From Chlorella sp. KRBP (Eukaryota; Chlorophyta; Trebouxiophyceae; Chlorellales; Chlorellaceae): DNA of 64,000 nt. This document shows positions 10,554-22,900 of this stretch, piece by piece; position 1 is the first letter of the stretch, and each line of letters opens with the position of its first letter. Both the position numbers and the translations under genes were made by a program. The notes below the pieces were generated by a model. It did no database searches. It was not told the origin of the DNA and saw nothing but the letters and a program-made list of their open reading frames with translations. The stretch lies in assembly GCA_004335735.1 (NCBI GenBank), contig QAXK01003899.1:1-64000 (forward strand), written 5' to 3'.

Positions 10554-11263
10554 ATGTTATCATCTCAGGAGGGGCTGAAGACGCTGGCGGCCTCTCTCAT
10601 CAGCTCTCTGGCAAGTCGCTGCTGCGAGTGCTGCGCTTGCTCGGGAGGCGAAAGGACGCAGCAGGACTCAGCAGCTCGATGGCATGCTCACTTGTCGCCA
10701 TACTGCGTGGTGGTGCATGTTGCGGCCTGCAGGAGCAGCAGGTGCCGCAGACGCAGGCGCTGCAAGGTGCGCAGCCCGAGGCGCACAGAAGCGGCTCCGA
10801 GCGGCAGCACCAGCGTGGCAGCCAACAGGACGTGCTGCTGCAGCCACCGCATGAGGAGGAGCTGCAGGGGGCGCCCCCACCGATTCCTCCCGGCGGCGAG
10901 ACCGCCAGTGGCCCACAGCCTCATCCCCAAGACGCACCACACGAGCTGTCAGGGCCGCAGCATGACGCAGCGCTGATGGAGCAGGCGGCAGCAGGGGTGG
11001 CGGTGCACCTGCGGCCGGCATCATCCGATGAGGAACGCCTGCGTTTGAACATCACCGCGCACCAGCAGCAGCAGCAGCAGCGACAGGGCGGCCAGGGCCA
11101 GGGCCAGGGCCAGGAGGAGCGTGCCGCAGACGCCTTGGTGGCATCGTTCCTGTGCCCGTCCCCGCCCCACTCACCTGCAGTCCACGCGGGCGACATGGAC
11201 TGGCAGGCAAACAGCCTGCCCGGGACTGTGCCCAACACCGGCCCCACACCAGCCACTGCCACC

Positions 11264-11327
<64 letters not shown>

Positions 11328-13861
11328 GCACAGCCACGCCACCCTCCGCATCCCTACCGTTCGTCTTGCAGGCGACCCAACTGTTAGATCCCTATTCAAC
11401 GCCACGCCACGCCTACGGCGCGCCGCCCTCGCCACAGCTCGCCGCGGCCGACCATCCGCACGCCTCACCACAGGACGCACAGCAGGGCAACAGCCAGGTG
11501 GAGGAGGACCCCGCAGCGCCCACAGCACCGCTCCACCAGGGTGGCAGCGGCGACGCACCAACCGCGGCAACCATCACAGCAGACGGTACAGATGAACTGG
11601 CGCCTGGGGCAGGAGCACAGCCTCAAGAGACGGTGCCGCTGCTCCTGGGCGATGCGCCGCTTCCACTCCTGCCTGGGAGCAGCGCTATGCGGCGTCTTGG
11701 GGCCCCGCCTCTTTTGAGCGACCGTCTGCTGGGCTCGTCGGGGTCTGGAACAGAGGCGCTGCTGTTGCTTCACGGCGAGGACAGAACAGAGAGTTCTGGC
11801 GCAGCGGTTGTGGTGCCCGTCACGGTTGCCGCTGCAGCACCAGCAGCCAAGGGGCCAGCAGCGGGAGGGCAGGCTGTGTCCCTGGGCGTGGTTGATGAGA
11901 CGGCAGGGGGTCTGGGCAGCGAAGGCGCGGGTGCGGTGGTGCATGCGGTGGTGCAGGAGGCGATGGCGGCGGCAGCGGCAGCTGCAGGGAGCGATGCAGG
12001 CGTGCTGCCTGAGACGTTGGCTGTGGTGGGCGCAGGTACTGCTGCTGCCACGCTGCCAGAGACGGCAGCGCAGGGGCACGGCACTGCCGCCGGCGCTGGC
12101 ACACTTCCAGAAACAGCAGTGCAGCTGGCAGGCGCCGGCACGCTGCCGGAGACCGCAGTGCAGCTTGCTGCCACTGTGGGAGGCACCGGCACGCTTCCAG
12201 AGACAGCAGTACAGCTTGCAGGCACCGGCACGCTTCCAGAGACGGCTGTGCAGCTGGCAGGCACTGCCACCCTCCCGGAGACAGCAGTGCAGCTGCTGCC
12301 CGCCAGCGCGCCGCCCACGTTGCACGAATGGACAGCGCGGCTGCGCCGCACGCTGCCGCACCTTGAGGGCATGATGCGGGCGCAGCAGCAGCACCGCCGG
12401 CGCGCGTCCGAGTCCGACTCTGAGCTGCCCTCCCTGCCCAGCGACAGCGAAGACGACAACAATGACGTCGGGGAGGGGCAAGAAGCTGCGAGGAAGCTGG
12501 GGCGTGTGGGCGCTGGCGGGACGGCGGGAGGCAGTGGCTTTGCGCCGGAGATGCCTGCCCTGGAGGCGGGTGGCAGAAGCGGCACGGCACGTGTAGAGGA
12601 GAGAGGAGGTGATGGTGGGGCTGCGGCTGTGGTGGCGGCGGCTCCTGCGGCTGTGGTGGTGGTGGTCGAGGGAGCGGCGGGGCAGGGCGGCGATGCCCTT
12701 GAAGCAGGCGGCAGCGGTGCTGGTGCTGCGGCTGCGCCTGCTTCTCCTCAGGAGGATGACGCTCAGGCAAGGATGGAGGTGGAGGCGGCAGCCCACGGCT
12801 CAGCAGGTGCAGCTGTCCACGGCGGCAGTGCTGGTGCTGCACGTGTCGTCACCGCCGCACCAACCGCCGGAGCGATGGAGGAGGATGAGGTGCGGGAGAG
12901 CGCCCTTGCCACCAGCGGCGGCAACGCTGGGCCTGTGCACGGGACTGCAGCTGGCAGTGCAGCGGCAGCAGCAGCAGCAGCGGCAGGGCAGGGCGGGAGT
13001 GGTGCTGTGGGCGGGGCAGGCTCGGAGCCTCTTGACCAGGGTGCAGGCAGCGGGTTGCAGCAGGGTACGGCCATGGAGGTGGATGAGGAGGGCTTGGGTG
13101 GTGACGCGTTGCGGGCGGCGGCGGCGCTGGTGGTGGAGGCCTCACTGCAGAGCCTCCCCAGCTCGCAAGATGACGAGCAGGCACCGCAAGAACAGGCACC
13201 GCAGGAGCAGGCAGCACAAGAGCAGGCACCACAAGAGAACGGAGGCAAGGAGGGGGATGCGCCACCGGCACCCAAGGCAGCATCACTGCCGCAGGGCGAG
13301 GGAGAGGGTGGCAGCGTGGCAACGGGGGGCAACCTGCAACAGTCGGCTGGGACGGCAGCAGCGGATGAGGCGGTTCGGGTTGAGGCTCCTGGCGAGCAGG
13401 GGGCACCTGTCCATGCAGGTGCATCAGACGCAGGCGCTGCGGCAGTGCCCGTGCCAGCACCTGCAGCTGCAGCTCCACCATCCGCTGCCGCTGCTGCCGC
13501 TGTCGCTGCCGCTGCTAGCGTGGGCTCCAAGGGAAGCAGCCCCGCACCCAGCAGTGCCGCCGCTGCTGGTGCTGGTGCTGCAACGCACGCCGCTGGCGAC
13601 GGAAGCGACGCCGCCACCGGCCGTCCTGCCGCTTCCCCTCCAGCGGACGACCTAGCGCTTCAAGGCCACAGTGACCAAGAAGTGGCGTCAGCAGCAGCCC
13701 ACCCACCAGCTCCTCTGCAGCAAGACGGCGCACCAGGTGCTCTACCGCTCCCGCTCCCTGCCCCACCCGCTGCACCCGCGCACGTGCACTCCCAAGGACC
13801 GCAACCGCTGCTCGCCCCACAAGCTCCCGCCTCTCAATCTGCGGACGGTGGCAACCGCTCT

Positions 13862-13900
<39 letters not shown>

Positions 13901-16900
13901 CCTCCCATTGTCACTGCACCTCCGCACCCGGCCCCAGCTGCCCTCCCACCCAGCGCCAACCACTCTTCAGATTCTGTTGCCGCCGCCGCTGCCGCCGCGG
14001 GCACTGGCCACAGCGACACCCAACAGCAGCAGCAACAGCAGCAGCAGCAGTCGCGGTCTGGCAGCGGCGCGATCCACAGCAGCCAGGGCAGCAAGGAAGC
14101 TGCTGACGCGCACGGAGCGGAGGCCGCGGCAGCAGCAGCGGCGGCGGCGACGGCGACGGCGACGGCTAGTGGTGCGGCGCCGGGCAGCGGCGGTGCTCCA
14201 GCGGGTAGCCGTTCCAGCAAGCCCACCCGCCTACCGCCCTCGTTTGAAGAGAGCCGCACCGCAGGTCCGCTCATTGCTCCGTTGCTGGCTCACGACGTTA
14301 CCGGGGCAGGCGTGCAGGAACAGCAGCAGCATCAGCAGCTGGTGCCGTTGCCACTACTGCCGCCGCCGCAGCAGCTGCTGCCTCTGTCTGTGCCTGCTCA
14401 AGAGCAGCAGCCGTTGGCGGAGGCTGGGGCGGTGACCGCAGCACATCAACCTGCCGCGAGAGCCGCAGGCGCACTAGCACCTGCCGCAACAGCCGTGGAG
14501 ACAACAGCACCTGCCGCACCCGCAGCACCAGCAGCACCCGCACCAGCAGCACCAGCAGCACCAAAAGCACCAGCAGCACCAGCAGCGCCAGGAGGAGCAG
14601 AGCCAGCTGCGGGCGCCCTTGAGCCCGCACCTCCAGCAGCTCCACCTGTGGACCTGCCCACCGCCGCCACCGCCGCCGCCGCTGCTCCCGCCGCACCGCC
14701 GCACGAGCCACCCGCCCTCACCCGCGCCGCATCACCACCGCAGCAGGACGCTGCCCCTGCAGCCCTCCCTCTCACTCACGTCACCATGGAGCCAGCAGTA
14801 GACGTGGATATGGAGGCGGGTGATGCAGCGGGTGCTGGTGTGGCCTCAGCAGGCCTTGCTGCACCAGCAGAGGACGTGGAAATGGAGGCGGGCGGTGCGG
14901 CGGGTGCTGGTGCTGGTGCTGGTGCTGCCTCCACAGACCCTGGTACCCCAGCAGCGGATGCGGATATGCAGGTGGATGGTGCGGCAAGTGCCGTTGCGGC
15001 TGGGAGCCAAGAGGCGCACTTGCCAACCCAGGCGGCTGTGGAGCACGCGCGTGCTGCCGGCGCGGATGCTGCCGCTGTGGGGCCTGACACCACGGCCACG
15101 GCGCCTGGGGAGGGCGTGGAAGCACCGCAACCGCCACTGCAACCGCCACTGCCACAGCAACCTGCAGAACAGCGCCACACGAGCGCCGCAGGACCGCTGC
15201 TGACGCCCTCTCCGCTGCTTACTGTGCGCGCTCCGCCTTCCCTCCCACTCCCAGGCCCGCACCCTCCACCACAACCAGCAGCACCGCATCCCGCAACCTC
15301 CCCCCTGCCCACAACCACCGCTCCGCCACCCGCACCGCCCACCTCCTCCGCACCTGCCGCCGCCGCACAACCCACCGCCATCCCATCACCACTGCCCGGG
15401 AAGGAAGACTCCATGGGTCCCTCAGGCCTAGGTCGCCCACAGCCAGAGTCCTTGCTAACGTCCGTTGGGCCCCTGGGCTCCCTGCCGCAGCCTGAGTCCC
15501 TGGTTGCTTCTGACGGCCTGCCTGCTGCGGCAGTGACGGCGGCGGCGGCGGCGGCGGCAGCGGAGCACGGCACTTCAGCATCCGACGGCCCGCCTGTTGC
15601 GTCCTTGGCGGCGGCTGTGGAGCACGGGACGCCAGTGCAGCAGGAGGCGGAGGAGCCCTCTCAGCCGTATGTGTATGATTGGGAGCGGTTGGGCAAGCAG
15701 CTAGAGGAGTACGGCACCGGTGAGTGCTTGCTGCCTCTGCTTTCCTTGTTCTGTTTGCATGCAGCATCGGGAGGGCTGCGTGCGTGCGTGCGTGCGTGCG
15801 TGCTTGCTTGCCTTTGGTCTAAAGTGGGTGCTTGTAGGACCGACTGCATTGCCTGCATGCCGCGCTGTGCGCCACGTGCCGTGTGCCATGCAGGCTTCAT
15901 GCTGGCACGTGAGCATGCCGTGCTGATCAACACGGTGCTGGTGGACAGCGCCAAGGTCATTGTGCGCGAGGGCATCGGAGTCAAGTCCCTGGCGGTACCC
16001 GAGGTAAGGCCTGGCTTGCTTTTATGTATTCCTCCAGGGATGTCCGATAGTGCAGCCTCCTAGCCCACCTTATGCTTCAATCATTGGCCTGCATACCAGC
16101 CATAGTCTTGGTGATTGTGCCCGCACACCAGGCGCGTGTCCAGCAAGCTGAGCTCAGGATGCATGTGCCGGTTGTGGCATCTGCATGCTGCGTCTTGTTT
16201 CTGTGTGCCCGCAGCAGGCCAAGGCCCAGCAGGAGGAGCACCAACGGATGTTTCGGTTCGCCCAGCTGGCCGAGCTGGGGGCACGCCAAGCCCTAGGCCT
16301 AGGGTTGGAGGACGGGCTGAGCGGGGGGCGCGGAGGGAGCGGCCACCTGGGTTTGCTGCGCAGCCCTACGCGCGCCGCACGGCAGGATGCGCAAGGTGCT
16401 GGTGGCGTCAGTGGCGGTGGCGGTGGCGGCGGTGGTGGTGGTGGTGGGGCCGGGGCAGGTGCCATGAAGGCGGCGGCGGGGGCGGAGCAGGGAAAGCGGG
16501 AGGACCTTCATCGGCTCAACTTCGTCGCCGGCCAGGTGCGTTTTGCAGCGGCGCGCCGGCGTGCATGCGGAGATGCTGCAGCCTGCTGTGCGGCAGCGAA
16601 TGACGGTCACGTCGGCGTGTGGGTGTGGGTGGTCACCATCATGACAATCATCATTGCATGGCGTTCAAGACAGTTGTCGTGATGCTGCAGCCGTCACAAA
16701 AGATCGCCAGGCAGGCCTCGCCAAGCAAAGTTCATGGGTGGTGACCATTGTGGTGGCGTGCGGTGCACTGCGTGCAGGTAATCATCTCGAGCCTGTCCAC
16801 GGCGGCCACGTCTGACTCCCAGCCCAGCACCACGCAGGCCAGTGATGGCGCGCCCGTCGAGGACCTACTGGACGACCTGTCTGACGGGGAGGCAGAGGTG

Positions 16901-19900
16901 AGCCAGGCATGCGGTGCCGCACAGCTTGGGGTGAGGGGCAGCAGCGTACGGTCCGCACACAAGGCAGCAGCTGCGCATGTACCACGCAGCAGTTCAGCCT
17001 CCCTGTGAAGCACCAGCAGGTGTGCGCACTAACTAACCAAGCCACGCCATCAGTCTACGGTGATCCTGTGACAGTCCTGGTCTTCTAGCTGTGCTCACAC
17101 ACTCCGAAACCGCTTCCCCTGGGCCGCCTGACTTGTTATCAACACCCGCAGTGGTACATCCACCAAGACCCCAAAGCCACAAGGTACACGTACGCACAGT
17201 ACAAGAACCTACGCTCCAGGGCCCCCGCAGGCGCCAGCCCCGGCCCCCCCACCGCCACCAAGCGCCACCACCGCAGCCGCTCGCCCGCCACCCTCACCCA
17301 CCCGCCCATCAAAACAGAGGGCACGTCGCCCGCGCCCGATCCCAACCGCTCGCCCTCACCCCTCCACCCGTACCCGCACGGCAACGCTGGCGACACGGCA
17401 ACCGCCCGCGACAACCTGCAGCGGCAAGAGCGCCTGTCGCCACAGCCCTCCACCGCCGCACCCAAACAGCAGCAGCCGCACCACGCAGCCCACCGCCACC
17501 ACTCCCCAGGGCCTATCAGCGCGCTCGCTGCCCACTTCTCTCGCCCTTTCTCCACCATTGCCGCTCCACACCAGCCACAACCACAGCAACAACAACTAGC
17601 TCTCCCGCACCACGCTACTGCTGCTGCGGCGGCGGCGGCACTGGTGCAGCAGCAGCACCAGTCAGGCGCCAGCCAAGCCCTCAACTTCACCAGCAGCTGC
17701 AGCACCGACGGGCCTACCTCTGCCAAAGCGGCTGCCAGGCAGCGGCAGGCCGCGCTGGCCGGAGTCCACAGTGACTCGTCCCTTTCCCTCCCCACCATGC
17801 AGCTAGATGCGATGCTGCGCGCCGCTGCCACCACCACCACCACCGCTACCGGCATGCACCGCCTTATCCAGCCTGCCTCACACGCAGCAGCTACACCGCA
17901 GCCGCGCGCTGCGCTTCGCACCGCTGAGCAGCAGGCGCAACCGCAGTCGCCGCGTGCGACAGGAGGTGAAGCAGGGGCCGGGGAGGCGGTGGCTCCAGGG
18001 TCTGGAAGCAAGGACAGCGTTCAGCAGCAACCACGGGGTGGGTCTTCGGAGGGAGAGCAGCAGCAGCAGCTGCGCCTTGCGGCCGCTGTAGGCGGGTCGG
18101 GGTCACCGTGGGTTCACACGGAGCCTCAGGGGCAGCGGATTGGAAGTGATGGACGTGAGGACGCCGGCGCACGCGATGGTTCCGCTGCTGCCGCTGCTGC
18201 CGCTGCTGGTGCTGCGGAGGCACGGCCTGAGCTGGGTGCAGGAGCAGGTGCAGGAGCAGGTGCGGGCACAGAAGAAACTGCGCTGGAAGCGGCTGGGGCG
18301 GGGGAGGTGAGGAGGGCGGCGGCGGGGGGTGACGGGCAGGTGGCTGGTGGGTCGTTATCCTTCCCGCTCGTCACAGCAGCAGGTGCGGGTGGGGACGCGG
18401 ATGGCAGTCAGCAAGGGCACACGCCCTCCACGCCTCCGCTGCTGCTCCTCAACGTCCAGCAGCCGCACCCGCAGCACGCGCAGCAGAAGCAGCAATTGCG
18501 TCCAACAACGCCACCCGCCGCCGCCGCCGCCTCAGCAGCAGCAGCAGCAGCAGCAGCACTCAGCTTGCTTCCTACAGGTGCAGCCGGTGGCTCTGCACCG
18601 TGGGCCGTGTCCGGGAGCCCTAGCTTAAACCCTGGCCCACGCAAGCCCTTGTTAGCATTGCCACCACCCGGCAGCGGCGCCCGTCCGCTCATGCCGGCGC
18701 TGCTCCAAGCCGCCATCGACCGCCACGTCATCAGCTCATCCGTCTCTGCCGAGCACGTGCCCGACCTCCCCGCCACCGCAGCCGAAGCCGGCGATGACGC
18801 GTCAGGCGAGCGCTTCCCCAGCCTCGCAGCTGGCAGCCACCCGCCGGGTGCGGGTGCAGGTGGCGGCGCTACACCGTCGTCGCCGCCGCAGTCCCAGCAG
18901 CTGGCGGGGCTGAGTGCGGTGGTGGCGTCGCTTGCAGACGGGATGCTGCCGCTCACCATGCCGTGCTCCGTCGGCCTGGGTGTGGCGGGGCACGATTCGG
19001 GGCAACGGGCGAGTGGAGAGCAGCAGCAGCTGCAGCTGACGTTCCGTCCGCACCCTGGGTCCGTGGAGGGGGCGGGGGAGTTGCCGGACACGGCGGTGTT
19101 GACGGAGGGTGCGGGGGGCGGCACTGGGAGTGGGGCGGGGCGGGGGAGCGGCAGTGGCGGTGGGGCGGGTAGGAAGGTGGGGCAGGGGAGTGGGAGTGGG
19201 AGGGATGGGGAGGGGACAGGCAGCCGGGGCGGGCGGCAGCAAGGGAGCGGTGGTGGTGTTGGGACGTCATCGGGACGTGTGAGTGATGGGTCGTTGTTGA
19301 GGTTGGAGGGGGCGCAGCGGCCTGAGGAGCAGCTGCGGCTGCATGACTCGCAGCTGTGGCCTGCGGGGCCGAGTAGTGGCGGCGCTGGGGATGCGGTTGG
19401 CGCGGAGGGTGTGTTGCTGCCGACGCAGCCGGCGGGTGCGCAGCGGGAGGAGCAGCAGGAGCCGCAGCAGGAGAGGGCGGAGGAGGTGGGGAGCGCGGGT
19501 GGGTGGAGGTTAAAGCGGGGGGAGCATGCACGGCTTCGGCAGCAACAGCACCTTCAGCAGCAGCAGCAGCAGCATGTGCAGACGATGGTGCCTGCGGATG
19601 CGTTGGCTGGGCAGCAGGGGCCACCACAGCCAGTTGCGGAAGGTGCGAGGGCGGAGGGAGGGCGAGGACTGGGCAGCATGCCGCCCCCCGCCTCCCGCCC
19701 CCCTGCCACCACACCGCAGCCACAGCTGCAACTCGTCAGCGGCGGCAGCGGAGGCAAAAACATCACCCCGCTAGAACTCCAACCTGCAGGTGTGGTGTCG
19801 CCCACCCGTGCCGCTGCCGCAGCCTCCGCCGCCGCAGCAGCAGCAGCAGCCCGGACGCTGCAGTCTCAGCAAGCAGGATCTCAGCACTCCCTCGCTTGGA

Positions 19901-22900
19901 TGACGGGCAACGAGACGCAAACCGACCCGGAAGCCCTCCCTCCGTCAAAGCACAAGCGGGCCCGCACGGACCCCACACCTGCACCCGCCGCCGCTGCTAC
20001 TGCCGGCATCGCGCGTCAGGCGAGGGAGGACGTGCAACTAGCAGCTCCCAAGGGCCCTGCAGCAGCTGGTGCGCCGCCGATCCGCAACAGTGGCGCTGCA
20101 AGCAATCAGGTCGCGGCGCCGAACCGTTCGCCCGCGCCAAGCCCCACCTCCCGGCGCCAGGCACCAGTCGAGCCGCAGCAAGGGCTTCAGGTGTCGGGTG
20201 AGGGGCACGTGCGCCAGGAGCGGCCGTCGGTTGAGGCGCAAGTGCTGGGTGCGGCTCCGGAGTGGGGCGGTGACGGTGCGGAGGGGGTGGAGGAAGCTGG
20301 GCGGCAGCTAGGGGGCAGGCCGCGACACCACCTGGCGGCTAGTCCTGAGCACGGTGGCAAGGCACGTGGTGGCGCTGTGCGGCCGGCGGCAGGGGAGGAG
20401 GGCGCGGTGCAGCATGAGAGCGCTGCTGCTGCGGCGGCGGCGGCGGAAGCAGAGGAGGAGGAGGAGCGGGAGCAGCGGCAGAGGGAGCAGGAGGCGCTGC
20501 TGGAAGACGCTGACGCTGTTGTGGATGGGCGTGGGGATGCGGAGGAGGATTATATGGAGGAGGAGATGCTGATGGTGGCGACGGTGCGGGACGGCATTGC
20601 CGGGCTTGAGCAGCAGCGGACCACCACGGTGGCTGTTGCCACAGCGCGGAGGAGCACACGTGCGCTACCAGCACACGCTACGGAGGAGGAGCAGACGGAG
20701 GAGATTGACGAGGAGGATGGGCAGGAGCAGCAGCATCACCGCCGCCATGGCCACGCCGTGCTCCAGCACCCGGCCCATGGCAAGAAACGGCCCCGCGGCA
20801 CCGCAGCCCTGCCTGGAGCGTTTCCACCGCAGGCGGTGGTGGCGCGGCGCAAGCCGCTGCAGCAGCAGCTGGCTGAGCGCAACCAGGCCGCGCAGCGCAA
20901 CGCCGCACGGCTCGGCAGCATTGCCGCCGCCACCAGCGGCGGTGCGACCGGCAACGCTGCTGCTCTGGGCGGAGCGGCGGGTAGGACACCCCCGCGTGCA
21001 CACGCTGGCGCAGTGGTGCAGCAGCCGCAGTCCGGAGGGTCATTGGTGGTGGTGGCGGCCAGGCCTGCAGTTAGCCCGTCTGTCGGGCGCACGCGCAGCC
21101 ATGGTGTGGCAGGGCAGCAGCAGGGGGAGCCGCCATTTGCGATGGCGACGCCTCTGCGGGAAGCTGGGCAGCAGCTGGCGCACACGGCGAGCGACGTGCA
21201 GGGAAGGCAGCTGCAGCGGACGCCGCGGTTGGACCGAATGGCAGCGCCACAGGAAGGTCTCGCACGGCCTGGTGGTACATCAGCTGCGGCTGGCGTGTTG
21301 CACGGAGGAGGGCCTGCGTCCGGCGCTACAGACGCTGGTCCTTCCAGTGGCAGCGCCCGGCAGCCGCCGACCACGCCCCGCAACGCCTGCCCCACGCCGC
21401 AGCACCGGCAGCTGCAGAGCGCGGTCGCCTCGCCATTCGCGTCTTCTCGTGGCGATCAGCAGCAGCAGCAGCAGGCCCCTTCGTCTCCCCTTGTGCCTCA
21501 CCACGGCGCCACGCTGGGCATGCTGTCGCCCCGGCCAAGCCCTCGAGGGTCTACTGGCAGCGGCAACGCGTCCCTTGCCAGCCAGCAGAAGAAGATGCTG
21601 CAGCGCAGCCCACTGCTGCTGCCGCCAAGCAGCGTGCACGCGGGGACGTTCCTTGGCGTGTCTGTCATGCCAGCCGCCATGTCACCAACGCATGCGTCAG
21701 GCGGTGCGGCAAGTGCTGCTCCTGGCGGCGTGCATGCGCAAGGGAGGGCTGGTGCGGGTGCAGGCGGCGGCGCGGTGGCGGGTACGCGTGGCGGTGCGGC
21801 AGCGGGACAGCAGGCGGCGGCAGCTACGCCGGGGGGTGCGGGGCGGGGAGGGCAGCGTGAGGGTGCGGTGGTGGCCGCGAGGGCGCGGGTGGCGCAGGCA
21901 CCGGTGCACGAGGTGCAGCTACGGCGGCGGCAGCAGGTGGCTGGGCGGCGGCAGGGCGATGATCCCTTCGCGTGAGTGTTTGTTGGGCGTGGGATGGGTG
22001 GTGTTGCATGCATGCCTGGGGCTGGGGCCAGTTGATCATGTTCTGCGTCATCAAGATGGTTGTCAGGTTGCCACCACCGTTGCGGATGTATGTCCTTTGC
22101 CTGTACAAGCAGGTTCCATGGTGGGGACACGCCGGCAGAACACCCCGCTGGCCCTGAGGCACTGCTACCGATGGAAGAGGAGGAGGAGGAGGAGGAGGCG
22201 CTGAGGACTCAGGACGAGGTGCAGGCGCAGCTGCAGAGCCTGGGAGACGGCAGCATCGAAACGCCTGGGTTCCGCAGCAAGCAGCGGCTGCTGGTCCTGG
22301 AGAGCCAAGGTGCTGGCGGCGGCGGTGGTGGCGACACGGCGGCCACGGCGAAGCAGGCGGCGGCGTCACGCTGGCAGCAGAAGCAGCCACCGCCGCCAGC
22401 GGCAGCGGCAGCGGTGCCGGTAATCACGTTCCCTTCGCCCCGGAAGCGCGGCGCACAGCAGCAGCAGCAGCAGCAGGCGGGGGGGAGGGCAGTCACCCCA
22501 CCTCGCCATGGCGGAGCTGCGGGCGGTGGCGGTGCGGGCGCGGGGCATGTGCCGCAACCGCCTGGTGGGAGCCCTGAGTCACTTCTAGTGAACGCACGGG
22601 AGCTCCTCAACAGCCCCCCACGGCCGCAGCAGCAGGAGCTTCCCTCTGTGCAGGTGCTTGGCTGCTCCAAGTGCCGCTACGCTCCGGGAGGGTGCAGGCA
22701 GTGCAAGGGCCGGGCTAGTGGTGTAAGCAGCCCCATTACGTCACCGACCAAGGTAAATGGTGTGGGTGCGGGTGTGGCGGAGGCTGGGGTGCGCAGCGTG
22801 GCGGTGCGGGCAACGGCGGTGATGGCGGTGGCTGTGGCGGCGACGGTGACGCCTCCTCGCCAGCAGCAGCTGCAAGCGCAGAAGCAGCAGACGCAGCGCA

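Noticed and set aside
12002..12298. LPxT-like sortase signals
   Set aside because: The motif is internal, repeated, lacks the following Gly, hydrophobic segment and basic tail, and sortases are not expected here.
11465..12842. Long - strand open frames (443 and 340 codons) under the giant gene
   Set aside because: GC-rich low-complexity antisense shadows with no domain.
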